DNA from: Chrysoperla carnea
Lineage: Eukaryota > Arthropoda > Insecta > Neuroptera > Chrysopidae
Direction: 5' to 3'
DNA length: 64,000 nt
Assembly: GCF_905475395.1 (NCBI RefSeq)
Contig: NC_058339.1
Location: 87,926,520 to 87,990,519, forward strand
Shown: positions 43,225 to 54,000 of the stretch, in pieces
Layout of the letters: each line of letters starts with the position of its first letter
Numbering within the stretch: position 1 is the first letter of the stretch
The notes under the pieces: generated by a model
Seen by the model: the letters and a program-made list of their open reading frames with translations, nothing else
Databases searched by the model: none
Told to the model about the DNA's origin: nothing
Translations under genes and position numbers: made by a program

Positions 43225-43302
43225 ATGTCAGCGTCATACAGTAACATTGAATCGGAATTTATTGATATCAATAATCGAAAAGCTTGGCCGATTTTTTATC
43301 AG
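43225..43302 (+). CDS. Ptp61F: Ptp61F exon 1
   Basis: Residues 1-26, ending RKAWPIFYQ; a short N-terminus like that of PTP1B. The donor is CAG|GTAAAA, phase 0. Confidence 0.9.
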
Positions 43303-46300
43303 GTAAAATTTTATTTATATTATTCATTCATTCTTGTAATTTTTGGCCTAATTAGTTTTGAGTTAATTGAAAAAATTGTTTAATTATTAAAGCCGGTTGC
43401 ACACTTCATAATACCACGAATTCCCACCTACACGTAATTAAGTAACAGGTAATACCTACACTATGTCTCAGAATTTTGACTGTTCATTTTTCTATTGCAT
43501 TGGGGTCAAAAATTTATACTTTTTCGCCTTGCCTCTAGTGTTTTCTATCAAGATTCTTCGCGAAAAACACAAATTTTTGCGATAATTTTAGCGACAAGTC
43601 AACAAAAAAAAAAAAAAAACTTAGATTAACCGTTCCTAAAGATCTTATTTCATTTTTGGTCATTTGTAAATCAGCCAAAAAAAAATTGTCGCATACCGGG
43701 TGATTTTGTAATAATAGTGTCATTAAAACAGTTACCATCATCGGAAACATGACGTTTGAACGATTACCTTCCCAAAAACTAAATTTGTTTGCCCAAATTT
43801 GTTGTTGTTGTTGCTGGGCGATTCCATGAAAAAGTGTACCATGAATGCAAAACAATATTAGGTACTGTTTTTGATGGTAAAAATACTTTAGTATGGTGCC
43901 AACACTTTAGTACTTTAAACGTCCAGTACCTTAAGTACCTAAATAATAATTTTTTTTCGTAAATGATAAGTTTTCCCTAAAATTTTAATTGTGTTTCAAA
44001 ATAGCATTTTAGTACAGTTTAAATCTTTAAAATGATTTTAAAGTTCCTATTTTGTGTCCTATATTATCAATTTCTAAGTTTTCTTTTAAAATACAATTCA
44101 AAATAGAACTATTTTGCAATCCAAAGTGTTGGTAGTGTCAGCCACGGTTTACTTTTCTAATACATTTTATTCTAAAATACTAAGGTCCTTTATTTTACCA
44201 TTTTTCAATAATTTGTTTTATGTAATTTGGCCTCAGATATTCGAAGTTTAAAAACACTCTCGAACGCGACTTCCTTTTGCAAGTAGTGTCAGTCGCATTT
44301 GCATTTTGTTAAATAAATCAACCCTACCCATATATATTATAATTGTGAAAGTAAGGATGTTTGTGTTTGTTACGCTTTCACGCAAAAACTACCAAATGGA
44401 TTTGTATGAAACTCTTTAACGATATAGCTCTTATATCAGAATAAAACATGAGCTATAATTTTGAACCATAAATTAAATATTTCGTAAAAATGATAAATGT
44501 AAAACAATTCATAGCCATCTTTTCTAATATACTCAATGACATATGATTATTTAACATTTAAAAAAATTTGAGAACTGTGCATAGGAAGAGAGATAAGTGA
44601 AAGCAAGGGAGATGAAGGTTATAACTCGATGGTCTTTACCATTCTTTACTTTTAAATCCAGCGTAGTGGGTGGTATGAAGCTAGTATATCATAAAGTTTA
44701 ATGAACACATTTTTACTACGGAGGGATAAATGTAGAATCCACCATAAAACTACTAAAACTAAAACCGTTAACATAATAGTATTCATAATAGGACGCAAAA
44801 TAAAACGCATTTTGGGTCAAATGTAGTGTCAGTCACACATGGAATCACTCATCTATATTACAAAAATGATGAAAAAAAAAAGATTTAAGAAAATAATGCT
44901 TGCAAAGACTGAGACAACCTGTATCCTACTAAAAAGTAATTACTCGAAACTAATTAAACCTTAAAAAAAATGTGTATTTTATGAATGAATGAAATTTTCT
45001 TTTGTTTTAGCAAATTCGTATACAAAGCAATGAAATTGCATCAAGCTTTAAATGCCTTGAAGCGAAGAAACCACAAAATAAGACATTAAATCGGTACCGT
45101 GATGTGAATCCATACGATCATACTCGTGTTAAATTAACGCGAGGATCATGCGATTACATTAATGCAAATTTAGTTAAGGTAATTATTATACTTTAATTAT
45201 TATAGAGTGTCTTAAAATAATGCATACACTCTTTTTATGCCTGTAACATTTAGTATATTATTTTAGTCCAACAATCTTAGGATCTCACTACGGAATTTAA
45301 CGAAATAAGCTGTACAAACCTTTATTTTGACAGTAAAACTGTTGTCTCAAAAGTCACGTGTCAGCGTCCTTATATATTCAAGGTCAAAGGTCGCAAAAAC
45401 AGTTTTTTGAGAATATATTGTTTTCTTTGCTTTCAATCCCTTTAGTAGAATATCACGTTTTCTTTGCGTTCTTTGCTTTAAATTTATTATAAAAGTTGTA
45501 GACGATAAAATTCTCTACAAATTTCGTTTGAAACCTTTTATTATGCATTAAACCGTTTTAAAATAAAGGGCGCAGAAGATGGAGCGCTCAGCTATACGTA
45601 TCTTAGTGTAGGGTCAATACTTATTAAATAGTTATTCACTATTTAATTAGTATTTAATGAATAATTAGGTAAAAAAACCATAAAATATAATAGATTGGGA
45701 TTCACGGTTGATCCTGCACTAAGGTACGTATAGCTCAGCACTCCATTTTCTGCGACATCTATTTAAAAAACGGTTCAATGTATTAAAAAAGATTTCAGAC
45801 GAAATTTGTAGAGAATTTTATCCTCTACAACTTTTATAATAACTGTAAATAAGTTTGAAGGCAAAAGAAACGAGATATTTTCAATAAACTTATTTTTGCG
45901 ACCTTAGACTTTGAATATCTATATATTCCGTTAGATTGAGAGGTCATCCTAGAAAATCCTCGTCGAATCTTCAAATTAATTGTAATTCTAGAACGTTTAA
46001 AGTGGACAAAAAAGATCGATTGTTTAAGAAATATTCAGACTTTAAAGCTACTACCGCAGACTCTTAGAACAATAATTTGGTTATTTCCTAAACCTTCCAA
46101 TTTTTTGTGTTACAGATATTTATGTTGATCACACGGTATCAACATAAATATCTGTAACATTTTGTACATGAAACACTTTGTACATTTTACTGATGATTCA
46201 AATTAATAATGATGAAATATGATTGACCTTCATGGAACTCAATTAATGAAATTCATTTTTTCTTTATTTTATCATCGAAACATCTAATGCTTTTTTAAAC

Positions 46301-49300
46301 TTCACAATTTTCGTTTTAAAAAGTTTTTTAGACCATATAAACGGATTAATGAGTTTATTTATTGAGGTATCGGATAAAAATACAAATAAAAGAATTCATC
46401 TAGAAACAAAATGTTTCAAATTTACGCTTCGAAAATCTGACGTGAAGATATGAAAAAATTTTAATAAAAATAGTTTTTAAAAGACAAGCTTTTATTGTAC
46501 TAAAAAGTAGAATCATTGTTGATATTTTATATTGAGGGCCTCAAGTTATATTGTACTTTTATTTTGTACTTTTTAGTTCAATAAAAGCTTGTTCTTTAAA
46601 AAGTATTTTATGGCTAAATTTGTAATTTAAAACTAAAAAAGGCATGTATATCAAAGATGGTGGAAGTGATGGGAAATCAGGTCATGCTTAACATAAAAAT
46701 GCACTTGTTTGCCATCCAAACTAAACGTTTATACAAAATTTCAGCTGAATCGGTTGAAGATATCTGCTTCAAAATTGAATTGCAAGATTCCACCGGAACA
46801 AACATAGCTACATACATTGCAAGTTGAATAAAAGCTTGTAAAATTAATTAAGGATGTACGAGCGCCACGGCAATTTTGGATAAAAGGGTTGATTTTTTTT
46901 TTTTATATGAAGTTGGATTAAGTCTAAATCAATTCTGAAAAATTTTAAAGGGAGTTGCCAGATTATTTAAATAAATAAATGACTTCAAAAGTACGCATAT
47001 TTAACATTTTTTTATGGGAAAAAGTTGATTTCTATTGCATAGATTTCTCCAAAACTAGTCGGTGGAAAAAAAACTAAAACCCTCTGTGCCCGACTAATTA
47101 AGGATACATGAGCACGGTAATAGGGACACAAATTTAAAAAATGTATATTTTCAATTTTGAGGGTGAATTATGTTATAACTTGAAATATAAGACGAAAAGT
47201 AAGAATACAATTTTTCGATATTTGGAGTAATTTTCAAAAGATTGAAAATTGAAAATTTTGTTTAATTATTTAGCTTTCTATATTTCAAAAACCAATTCAG
47301 ATGTCGAAAAATTTTATTCTTATTTATCGTATACATTTATGAAGTTATGACAAAATTCATTAGCAAAATTATTATTTCAACTACAACTCTAAACTTGCCT
47401 TTGCGCTCGTACTCTCTTAATTTTTTTAAATTTAGATGTTTGTGAGACTTTTGCGCCTCCTTGTGTCTTACTCCCATTATCGGAAATTATAAGAGAAAAT
47501 TGAATTTCAGGTGGAAAAAGCAAAACGTCGTTATATACTAACACAAGGACCGTTACACGAGACTGTTGGACATTTTTGGCTAATGGTTTGGGAACAAAAA
47601 TCAACAGCAATTTTAATGTTGAATAAAATAATGGAAAATCAACAAATCAAATGTCATAAATATTGGCCCACAGAAATTGGTATCGATTATACGCAATACT
47701 TCAACGATGTTGGTTTAAAATTAGAATATTTATCGATGGAGGATAATTCATATTATATTAAAAGAAATTTTAAGTAAGTCTAATTACCATCGAATAGGTA
47801 GTCTAGGAGCTACACAGTCTTAGTGAATTTACTAAAATAAAAACAGAAAATACTTGTATTAATTATACAGTAATTCATTAATATAAATGATTTACAGATT
47901 AATTGATTTGGAAAGTGATGAATCACGTGAAATAATACAATTCCATTATACAACATGGCCAGATTTTGGTGTACCAAGCTCACCAACAGCATTTTTAGAG
48001 TTCCTTAAAGTGGTACGAGAGTCTGGTGCATTGGAGAGTAATGTTGGACCCGCTATTGTACATTGTAGTGCTGGTATTGGTCGATCGGGTACATTTTGTC
48101 TTGTAGATTCATGTTTAATATTGGTAAATAATTTTAATGTTTTTAAAGGGGCTTCCATTAAAAATGATAGAAACTTAAATTAGGGAGCTTGTGTATAAAA
48201 TATCATTATTTTTTATTTTAAATGGCAATTTGTGTGATATACGATATCAGCCAAATGTAACCCCGCATGTTCACTTTCTCGCTGCTGTCTCAGGGAGGCT
48301 GAAAAGTATTTTAATAATCCAATTATCTTAGTCAAAAAAGACGTAAACTACAGAATCTAACGGAATAAGCTGAATATTTGTACAATCCTTTATTTTGATA
48401 GTACAACTGTTGTCTCAAAAGTTACACATGGTCACGTGTTAGCGTCCTACGCAAAAATCAGTTTTTTTTTTTGTGCAAAAATAGAGCAGAAGAACGAAAT
48501 GATATTTTGGGAATACTTGTGAAAGATGGGGCCTCCTACGAACATAAATTGATTGCAGCTGAAGCAAAATACTACATCGTTTGCTGCAGATACGTATAGC
48601 TGAGTGCACCGCATCACCTTCTGCGCCCTCGGTTTTAGGCGAAATTTGTAGAGAATTTTATTATCTACAACTTTTGTAATAAATTTAAATACTGTAGAAT
48701 GCAAAGAAAACTAGATATTCTAAAAAAAAACTGGTTTTGCGACCTTTGACCTTGAATATCTAAGGACGCTGACATGTGGCCATATGTGACTTTTGAGGCA
48801 AAATTTGTATTATCAAAATAAATATGGTTGGAATAAGATGGATGTTTTCATTATAATCGCATTTAATTATCGAATTATCTCACTTTCTTTGATTATTAAT
48901 GTATTGGATTCATCCATCAAGGGGGTGGACAGTTCAAAATTTGTCCTTGAAGGAAATTCATTTTTGGACACCTTCGTAAATAGCAATTCTACTCTAAAAA
49001 TGTGTAAATAATGTTTTTCTTTTCAAAAATACGAGCCAAAAAAGTTTATGGTTTTTTTGTGTGTGATGTTTTTAGATGGAAAAATATGGAATAAATGCTG
49101 TTGACGTCAAAGAAGTGTTGTTTGAAATGAGACGATGTCGTACAGGTTTAATTCAAACACCAGATCAATTACGTTTCTCATATCAGGCAATTATTGAGGG
49201 GGCGAAACGATTAACAAATCCAAACAGTGATCAAGTAAGTATCTCTAAATTAGGGTTTCTAGTTTATTTATATTTTTTTGATTCTTCTAGGGGTTCGAGA

Positions 49301-50926
49301 ATTTTTGAGAGTATCTTTAAAAGTAGAGTAGTACGTAAATTTTTTATAATTATTGGGTCCCACCAGTTCGCAAATGTACAACAGTCTTTAATTAAATAAA
49401 AAATAATTAGTAAAATTAAATCAACAAAATTACTAGTACATATTTAGATAAGACTTACACTTTCAGAAATACAAGAGAATCAACAGCATCATCTGATAGA
49501 CGATTTCTTATTTTAGTGACAATGATTCCCGATAAAGTGAAAAAGTTTTATATGCATGTTTTTTGTTTCCTAGCGGACGGATTCTCGAGGCGTTCAGTTC
49601 TTTTCGCGTCTCGACTCTGTTTCAAAATAATTATTTATTACATGGATTTTGATTTGTTGTCTAATTTTGATCAATAAAAATGGAAAAAATTGAATTTTAT
49701 TTTCAGAATAATGTGGATCCAATTTACGAAGCGGTAAACGATGAAGACGGTGATGCAGACGACTCCGATTGTGATGATGACGATGACGAGGATGATAATG
49801 AACCACCACCCCCACTACCTCCCCCACGCGGTGAAAGTTTATCACGATCAAATGATTTTAACGATAGACCACTTCCAACCATTCCAAACAGTGTGTCATG
49901 TGAGTTGAATGATATGCTCAACAGTAACACAACAAACACACAAGACCATAATAATTGGTACACAGCAAATGGACCTCCAAATCGTCCCTTACCAGGTCTA
50001 CCGCTCCACGAACGTGATGAAGACCAAGTTGTTCTGACAGAATCAAGTTCAGAAGAAGAAAATTTAATAGCATCGTCACGAAATTCAAAGGAACGAAGGT
50101 AAATTATTTTTATTTACATACGACAAAACCTACTTCAAGGTACGAAAAAAATCTGCTCCACCAAAGTATTAAAAAAAAGAAAGGTCGAGTCCGTCTATCC
50201 AATCATCTGAATTTTTTCTGTGCTTTTCGAGAAACAAGTACATACAAAGAAAACCAGGATAAAATAATTACCATTAACTTGAAAGGCAGAAAAGTCTAAT
50301 TTCACCGGTTTATTCAAGGTCAAGAGACTTCAGACCTTTTTTAGAGATCAAGTTCGTTTGTCCAGTCAACTGGATTTCTTCTGCACATTTCGAGGAACAA
50401 ATGCAAACCAAGTAAACAAGAAGGAAAAATTCCCATCAACTTGACAGACTAAAAAGTTTTAAACTTGGTACCTTAAATCAGTTGATGACACTCCAGACCT
50501 TTTTTAAAGTTCGAGTCTGTCTGTCCAATTATCCACGCTTTTTCTTTACACTTCGGAGAGCAAGTACATACCAAGAAAACTTCGACAGGTAACTTCAGGA
50601 CATGGATTCATCAAGGAATTTTTTTTTAATCACCAGATAAATTAATTACTGTAATTTTATGTTCAAGTGATTCTTTTTAACATAGAAAGAAATAATAATA
50701 GAAAAATATTTCTCTTTCTAGTTTATCACCATCACAATTACGGCATCGAAATCGTGTTGAAAAACAGGAAAAATTAGCAGCACAAATACAAGAAATGAAA
50801 CGAAAACAACAATCAGCAGAATCATGGCAAAATACGAAGAGGTCTCTGTACAAACCAATTGGTTTATGTTGTATTGTTTGTTTATTGGGTGGGGGTATAC
50901 TTGCATACGCCTATTATAAAGGCTGA
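43225..50926 (+). CDS. Ptp61F: Protein tyrosine phosphatase, PTP1B/Ptp61F type, membrane-anchored isoform
   Basis: Non-receptor class I protein tyrosine phosphatase. Join 43225-43302, 45011-45178, 47511-47773, 47898-48123, 49076-49234, 49707-50098, 50722-50926: 1491 nt, 496 aa, all GT-AG and in phase. Seen: [11 protein letters not shown] pTyr loop (Tyr55, equivalent to PTP1B Tyr46), [15 protein letters not shown] loop (general acid Asp192), [12 protein letters not shown] active site (Cys226, Arg232), Q loop [12 protein letters not shown] (Gln272). The tail has an Asp-rich block, PPPPLPPPR (331-339) and [10 protein letters not shown], suited to SH3 binding, then a hydrophobic segment at about 474-494. 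In flies Ptp61F restrains JAK/STAT and insulin receptor signalling and binds the adaptor Dock; the same role is inferred here. Confidence 0.95.
43303..45010 (+). other. Ptp61F intron 1
   Basis: 1.7-kb intron with a Helitron-like element near its end and otherwise AT-rich sequence. The minus-strand frame around 43.5-43.9 kb has no recognisable domain. Confidence 0.55.
44330..44685 (+). mobile_element. Helitron-like non-autonomous element, copy 2
   Basis: It opens TATATATTATAATTGTGAAA, then GTTACGCTTTCACGCAAAAA and CTACCAAATGGATTTGTATG, and ends GGTATGAAGCTAGT. The start and end match a widespread insect non-autonomous family with a CTAGT 3' end. It lacks terminal inverted repeats. Confidence 0.55.
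45011..45178 (+). CDS. Ptp61F: Ptp61F exon 2: pTyr-recognition loop
   Basis: Residues 27-82 with [16 protein letters not shown] and DYINANLV. The acceptor is TTTTAG and the donor AAG|GTAATT, phase 0. Confidence 0.96.
45369..45930. mobile_element. family B fold-back element, copy 1
   Basis: A large imperfect inverted repeat. The left arm has AAGGTCAAAGGTCGCAAAAA, AAAAGTTGTAGACGATAAAA and CTCTACAAATTTCGT; the right arm holds their inverted forms. The centre carries CGCAGAAGATGGAGCG / CTCCATTTTCTGCG. Outer AACGGAATAAGCTG-like sequence recurs at 48.36 and 11.28 kb. Non-coding. Confidence 0.75.
46108..46159. repeat. perfect 22-bp hairpin
   Basis: The arms 46108-46129 (TGTTACAGATATTTATGTTG...) and 46138-46159 are exact reverse complements around the 8-nt loop CACACGGT. 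It lies in Ptp61F intron 2. Confidence 0.88.
46474..46602. repeat. inverted repeat with ~36-bp arms
   Basis: The left arm (AAGACAAGCTTTTATTGTAC...) and the right arm (TTCAATAAAAGCTTGTTCTT...) pair over about 36 bp with few mismatches. A 55-bp spacer separates them. Confidence 0.75.
46848..47420. mobile_element. family A element, near full length (573 bp)
   Basis: Both ends are present: TTAAGGATGTACGAGCGCCA on the left, GCGCTCGTACTCTCTTAA on the right. Internal GTGCCCGACTAATTAAGG, GACGAAAAGTAAGAATACA and similar blocks fit the family consensus. Non-coding; just upstream of Ptp61F exon 3. Confidence 0.82.
47511..47773 (+). CDS. Ptp61F: Ptp61F exon 3
   Basis: Residues 83-169 plus two bases. 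[20 protein letters not shown] and KCHKYWP are hallmark PTP core motifs. The acceptor is TTTCAG and the donor AA|GTAAGT. Confidence 0.96.
47898..48123 (+). CDS. Ptp61F: Ptp61F exon 4: WPD loop and catalytic cysteine
   Basis: Residues 170-245. It contains [14 protein letters not shown] (Asp192) and [13 protein letters not shown] (Cys226, Arg232); the active site is intact. The acceptor is TTTACAG and the donor TTG|GTAAAT, phase 0. Confidence 0.97.
48345..48840. mobile_element. family B fold-back element, copy 2
   Basis: It shares ATCTAACGGAATAAGCTGAA, GTTGTCTCAAAAGTTACA, GATACGTATAGCTGAGTGC and AAATTTGTAGAGAATTTTAT with copy 1. It sits in Ptp61F intron 4, directly before exon 5. Confidence 0.7.
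49076..49234 (+). CDS. Ptp61F: Ptp61F exon 5: Q loop and end of the catalytic domain
   Basis: Residues 246-298. [20 protein letters not shown] is the Q loop, with Gln272, which positions the hydrolytic water. The acceptor is TTTTAG and the donor CAA|GTAAGT, phase 0. Confidence 0.96.
49235..49706 (+). other. Ptp61F intron 5
   Basis: 472-bp intron; nothing recognisable. Confidence 0.6.
49707..50098 (+). CDS. Ptp61F: Ptp61F exon 6: acidic and proline-rich tail
   Basis: Residues 299-428 plus two bases. It has a DPIYEAV motif (possible phosphotyrosine), an Asp/Glu block, PPPPLPPPR and [12 protein letters not shown]3-type motifs, and an acidic Ser stretch. The donor AG|GTAAAT leaves phase 2, which both terminal exons complete. 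Confidence 0.92.
50180..50600 (+). repeat. diverged tandem repeat, ~165-bp unit, about 2.6 copies
   Basis: The units start near 50183, 50347 and 50510 with GTCGAGTCCGTCTATCCAAT, ATCAAGTTCGTTTGTCCAGT and TTCGAGTCTGTCTGTCCAAT. Each continues with a TTTCTG(T/C)...CTTTTCGAG-like block, an ACAAGTACATACCAAG-like block and a CAACTTGA block. It is confined to the intron between the tail exon and the membrane-anchor exon. Confidence 0.75.
50722..50926 (+). CDS. Ptp61F: Ptp61F exon 7a: coiled segment and C-terminal membrane anchor
   Basis: Residues 429-496. A basic helix ([20 protein letters not shown]) is followed by a 20-residue hydrophobic segment ([20 protein letters not shown]) and KG at the end. 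This is a tail anchor of the PTP1B kind, expected to face the ER or other endomembranes. The acceptor is CTTTCTAG. Confidence 0.93.
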
Positions 50927-50984
50927 TTTATATATCATTCAATATATATTTATAAAACAAAACACAACACGATAATAATAATCA

Positions 50985-51050
50985 ACCATTATATATATAT
51001 ATATATAATTATATATAATTTATATAATAATATATATATACATATAATTA
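50985..51050 (+). repeat. TA dinucleotide tract in the 3' UTR
   Basis: A long run of alternating TA, with small interruptions, 60 nt past the stop of the anchored isoform. Confidence 0.85.
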
Positions 51051-51055
51051 ATAAA
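51050..51055 (+). terminator. polyadenylation signal of the anchored Ptp61F isoform
   Basis: AATAAA lies 124 nt past the stop, right after the TA tract; the first canonical signal. Confidence 0.55.
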
Positions 51056-54000
51056 ATCAATCAATTTTTTTATAAACAAATTACATACATTTTTTAAAAC
51101 AAACTTTTCTAAATTTTTGCTAAATAAGAGTTCACCACCGCAATAATAGTAGGGTTGCTTATCATACAAATTTAGACACACCGGGCAAAAACACTCAAAT
51201 TTTTTTGTAATACACTTTAAGATGATGACAGATCAAGGTGTGCAATTTTCTCGTTTGTGACTCGAATAGAGCTAAAAAGTTTGACTAAAACGAGGAGAAA
51301 TAGCCAAGGATTATGCAAGCTTAATACGTATTCGTATTTCATTATTCAAAATAGCTGCGATTTCGTTGACTCTGCGAAGTTTACTGAGTGAATTCTGTGA
51401 TAGAAGTCAGCATTGAAAAATGATAGATCTAAGGGCTCTAAATGACAAAAAGTCCACAAAAAAATATTGGCTTTAATTCTGTGATGACCTAAGAGTAAAA
51501 AAAAGAGTTTAAAAGATGGAACGTCAAAACTAAAATACTTTCCAGTCCCATCCGGCGCAGGAGCGTTGTATACAGGGTCTACCAAAACTGTCATTATCTT
51601 AAGGTTTGTAAATTCCATTTACATACGTAACTCTCAACTTTCGATACAAACTATTGCTGAAACTACTTCACCAACAGATTTCAGCGTACAACTTTCTTAT
51701 CGATTGTGTATGGATCAAACTGTTTTCTATACGAAATTCATTTTAAGCTAATCAAGCATGTTTTGTGTGTAACTTGTCCTTATAAACGCTAAATTCGACT
51801 TTAAGCTGCCCAACTATAATTAAATCATTCATTAATCTTTAAAATAGCTCATTAAAAATGTATTCGTGTGTGCGTGGCTTTTTATTTTTGTTGAAATTAT
51901 TTCAAAATAATACCGTATTTTAAAAATAAACCTCTTTCTGTTATTTTTATCATAAATTTTAATTTGTAAACATAGAAATTTTCCATTTCATATTTAAAGT
52001 TTTTTTTCGAAAACCTAGTGGGATAAAATCGGATCTTTTTTAGAAAAAAAAAAAACAATTATTATAGTTTGATTTTTATATTTGTCATATTCAAATATAT
52101 ATTTACTGAAAATGCATTTATTTTAAATCATAATTTATGGAAACTACGAGAAAAACAGGAAGAAACCAAATTTAATTGTAGACTAAATTCCAGGCCTGTT
52201 CAAAACTGTGAGGTTTAGAGATGAAAGGAATTCAAAGGAATCGGTCGGGTAGAACTTGATATATCATGTCACTCACCTCGAAAAAAGTAGCTTTGATGAA
52301 AAACGCGTTTTAAGTTTCTATAGATTGGACCTTTTTTTACTGGAGTTCCTGGAAAAAACGAGTCCTCAAGTCGTCCAACTAAACCTGCCGTTTAGTGTGT
52401 AATATGATCGGCACGGCAGGCTTAGTTTAACCTGGGTCTAAACTTTGAAAATATGCAAAACAAAAAAGTCGATTTTTTCAAATTTCTAGACCAACATACC
52501 ACTTTAAATTTTATTTACGCTGTTAGCATCCTCACCTCCATAATCGTTGACATTTTGAGCGTAGTTTGAAGTACACAACGAATATAAATTCAATTTAATA
52601 ACATCCCATATAAAAGAGTTTGAAACATTTTTGTTGCAACACTTATCTTATAACAGGCTAGTTTCTTGTTTATAAAGTAAGTTGATAGTGGAATATAACC
52701 AATATAAAAATTAAACTATACTTTCTGTGATATGTACTTTTACTATTTTCCGTAATGTGAAAAATCAAAACATTCAATTCTCTGCGAAAAACAATTTTCA
52801 TTTAGAAAATGACTGAAATTTATTATTAAAAAAAATTACAATATCGAATAGAATAAAAGTGAAGAGAAATACGAAAATAATTTTGAAAAGTTGAAAGTGT
52901 TTTTATTATTGTTTGTTATATTTCATATTAAAGACGGGTGACGCGAGAGTAAAAATGGCTCTTTCAAGTAACTTGTTTTACATTCAAGTTAAAATTTTAT
53001 TTCAATATTTTATTCGTTTTAATAGATTTTGATTTTAAATATATACGAAATGTTAAGTTTTGGCTTACGGTTAAGACTTAGGACAGTGATTTTAGGGTTT
53101 TCGACTCGAAATTTGAGAGACTATCGTTAAACTCGTGCCTCACAACTTTATTTTTATAGCCTTCTCTTTCAGGGGGAGATTGAAAAAAGCTGAAATTATA
53201 AAAAGCCAATAAATATTGCCTAATATTTTTTATTTAGCAATGTGCATATAAAAATCGCTTGATTTTGAACGAAAGGCTAAAAGATTTCTATTAATAATTT
53301 CCATGCAAATAATTCCGCATATATTTCAAATCATTATGTATTTACGAGAGAGTTTTATCATAAACTTTTTTTCATTTTATGAGTTACGAAGTGGAAATGA
53401 CACCAGTGAAAAGATAGGAGGAAATTTAGAAACTTCTGAAAATAAGCGAAAATCTCTTTGATAAATAATAAAACCTGAGCACCAAAGCAAACTCTGACAG
53501 TATTTTACGTTTTTGGTGTCGCAGTTTATTGAGATTTCGTGTGATATCTCGAAAAATGTGCTAACAAGAAATAGAACATCGATGTTATTTAGCGGAAATC
53601 TTCTCAGTTTTTTATTTCTTAGATTGGCAAAGATTTGATTCAATACATGAAAGTAGTGTGAGAATGGGGATGATTGAAAACAAACGTCTTTCACCCTTTC
53701 TCAATGCTTATTTTCTTCACTGTTTGAAGATCCTCGAAATATTTCGATTCGTTTAAAACCCATAGAATTGTGATATTTTTAAAAGTTTAATTTTTAACTT
53801 CCTCTCTCTTTTGTTTTGTTACTAAAGTGGAATTTCTATGAAACGGGTGTTCCATTTTCCATGTTATTTTTCAAGGGAAAACTTCCATATATGTAATACT
53901 CCTATATTATCAGCAGAGCGAGAGGTACGGACGAAAATATCACGGTGCAGACGATATATTCTCCTCATTATATCGAGCGTAGGACCGCGACTGTTTTGCG

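Noticed and set aside
43535..43855. 106-codon minus-strand frame in Ptp61F intron 1
   Set aside because: Low-complexity Gln and Phe runs from simple repeats; no similarity recognised.
49594..49963. Minus-strand His/Arg-rich and Ser-rich frames at Ptp61F exon 6
   Set aside because: Complement of the Asp/Pro-rich coding exon.
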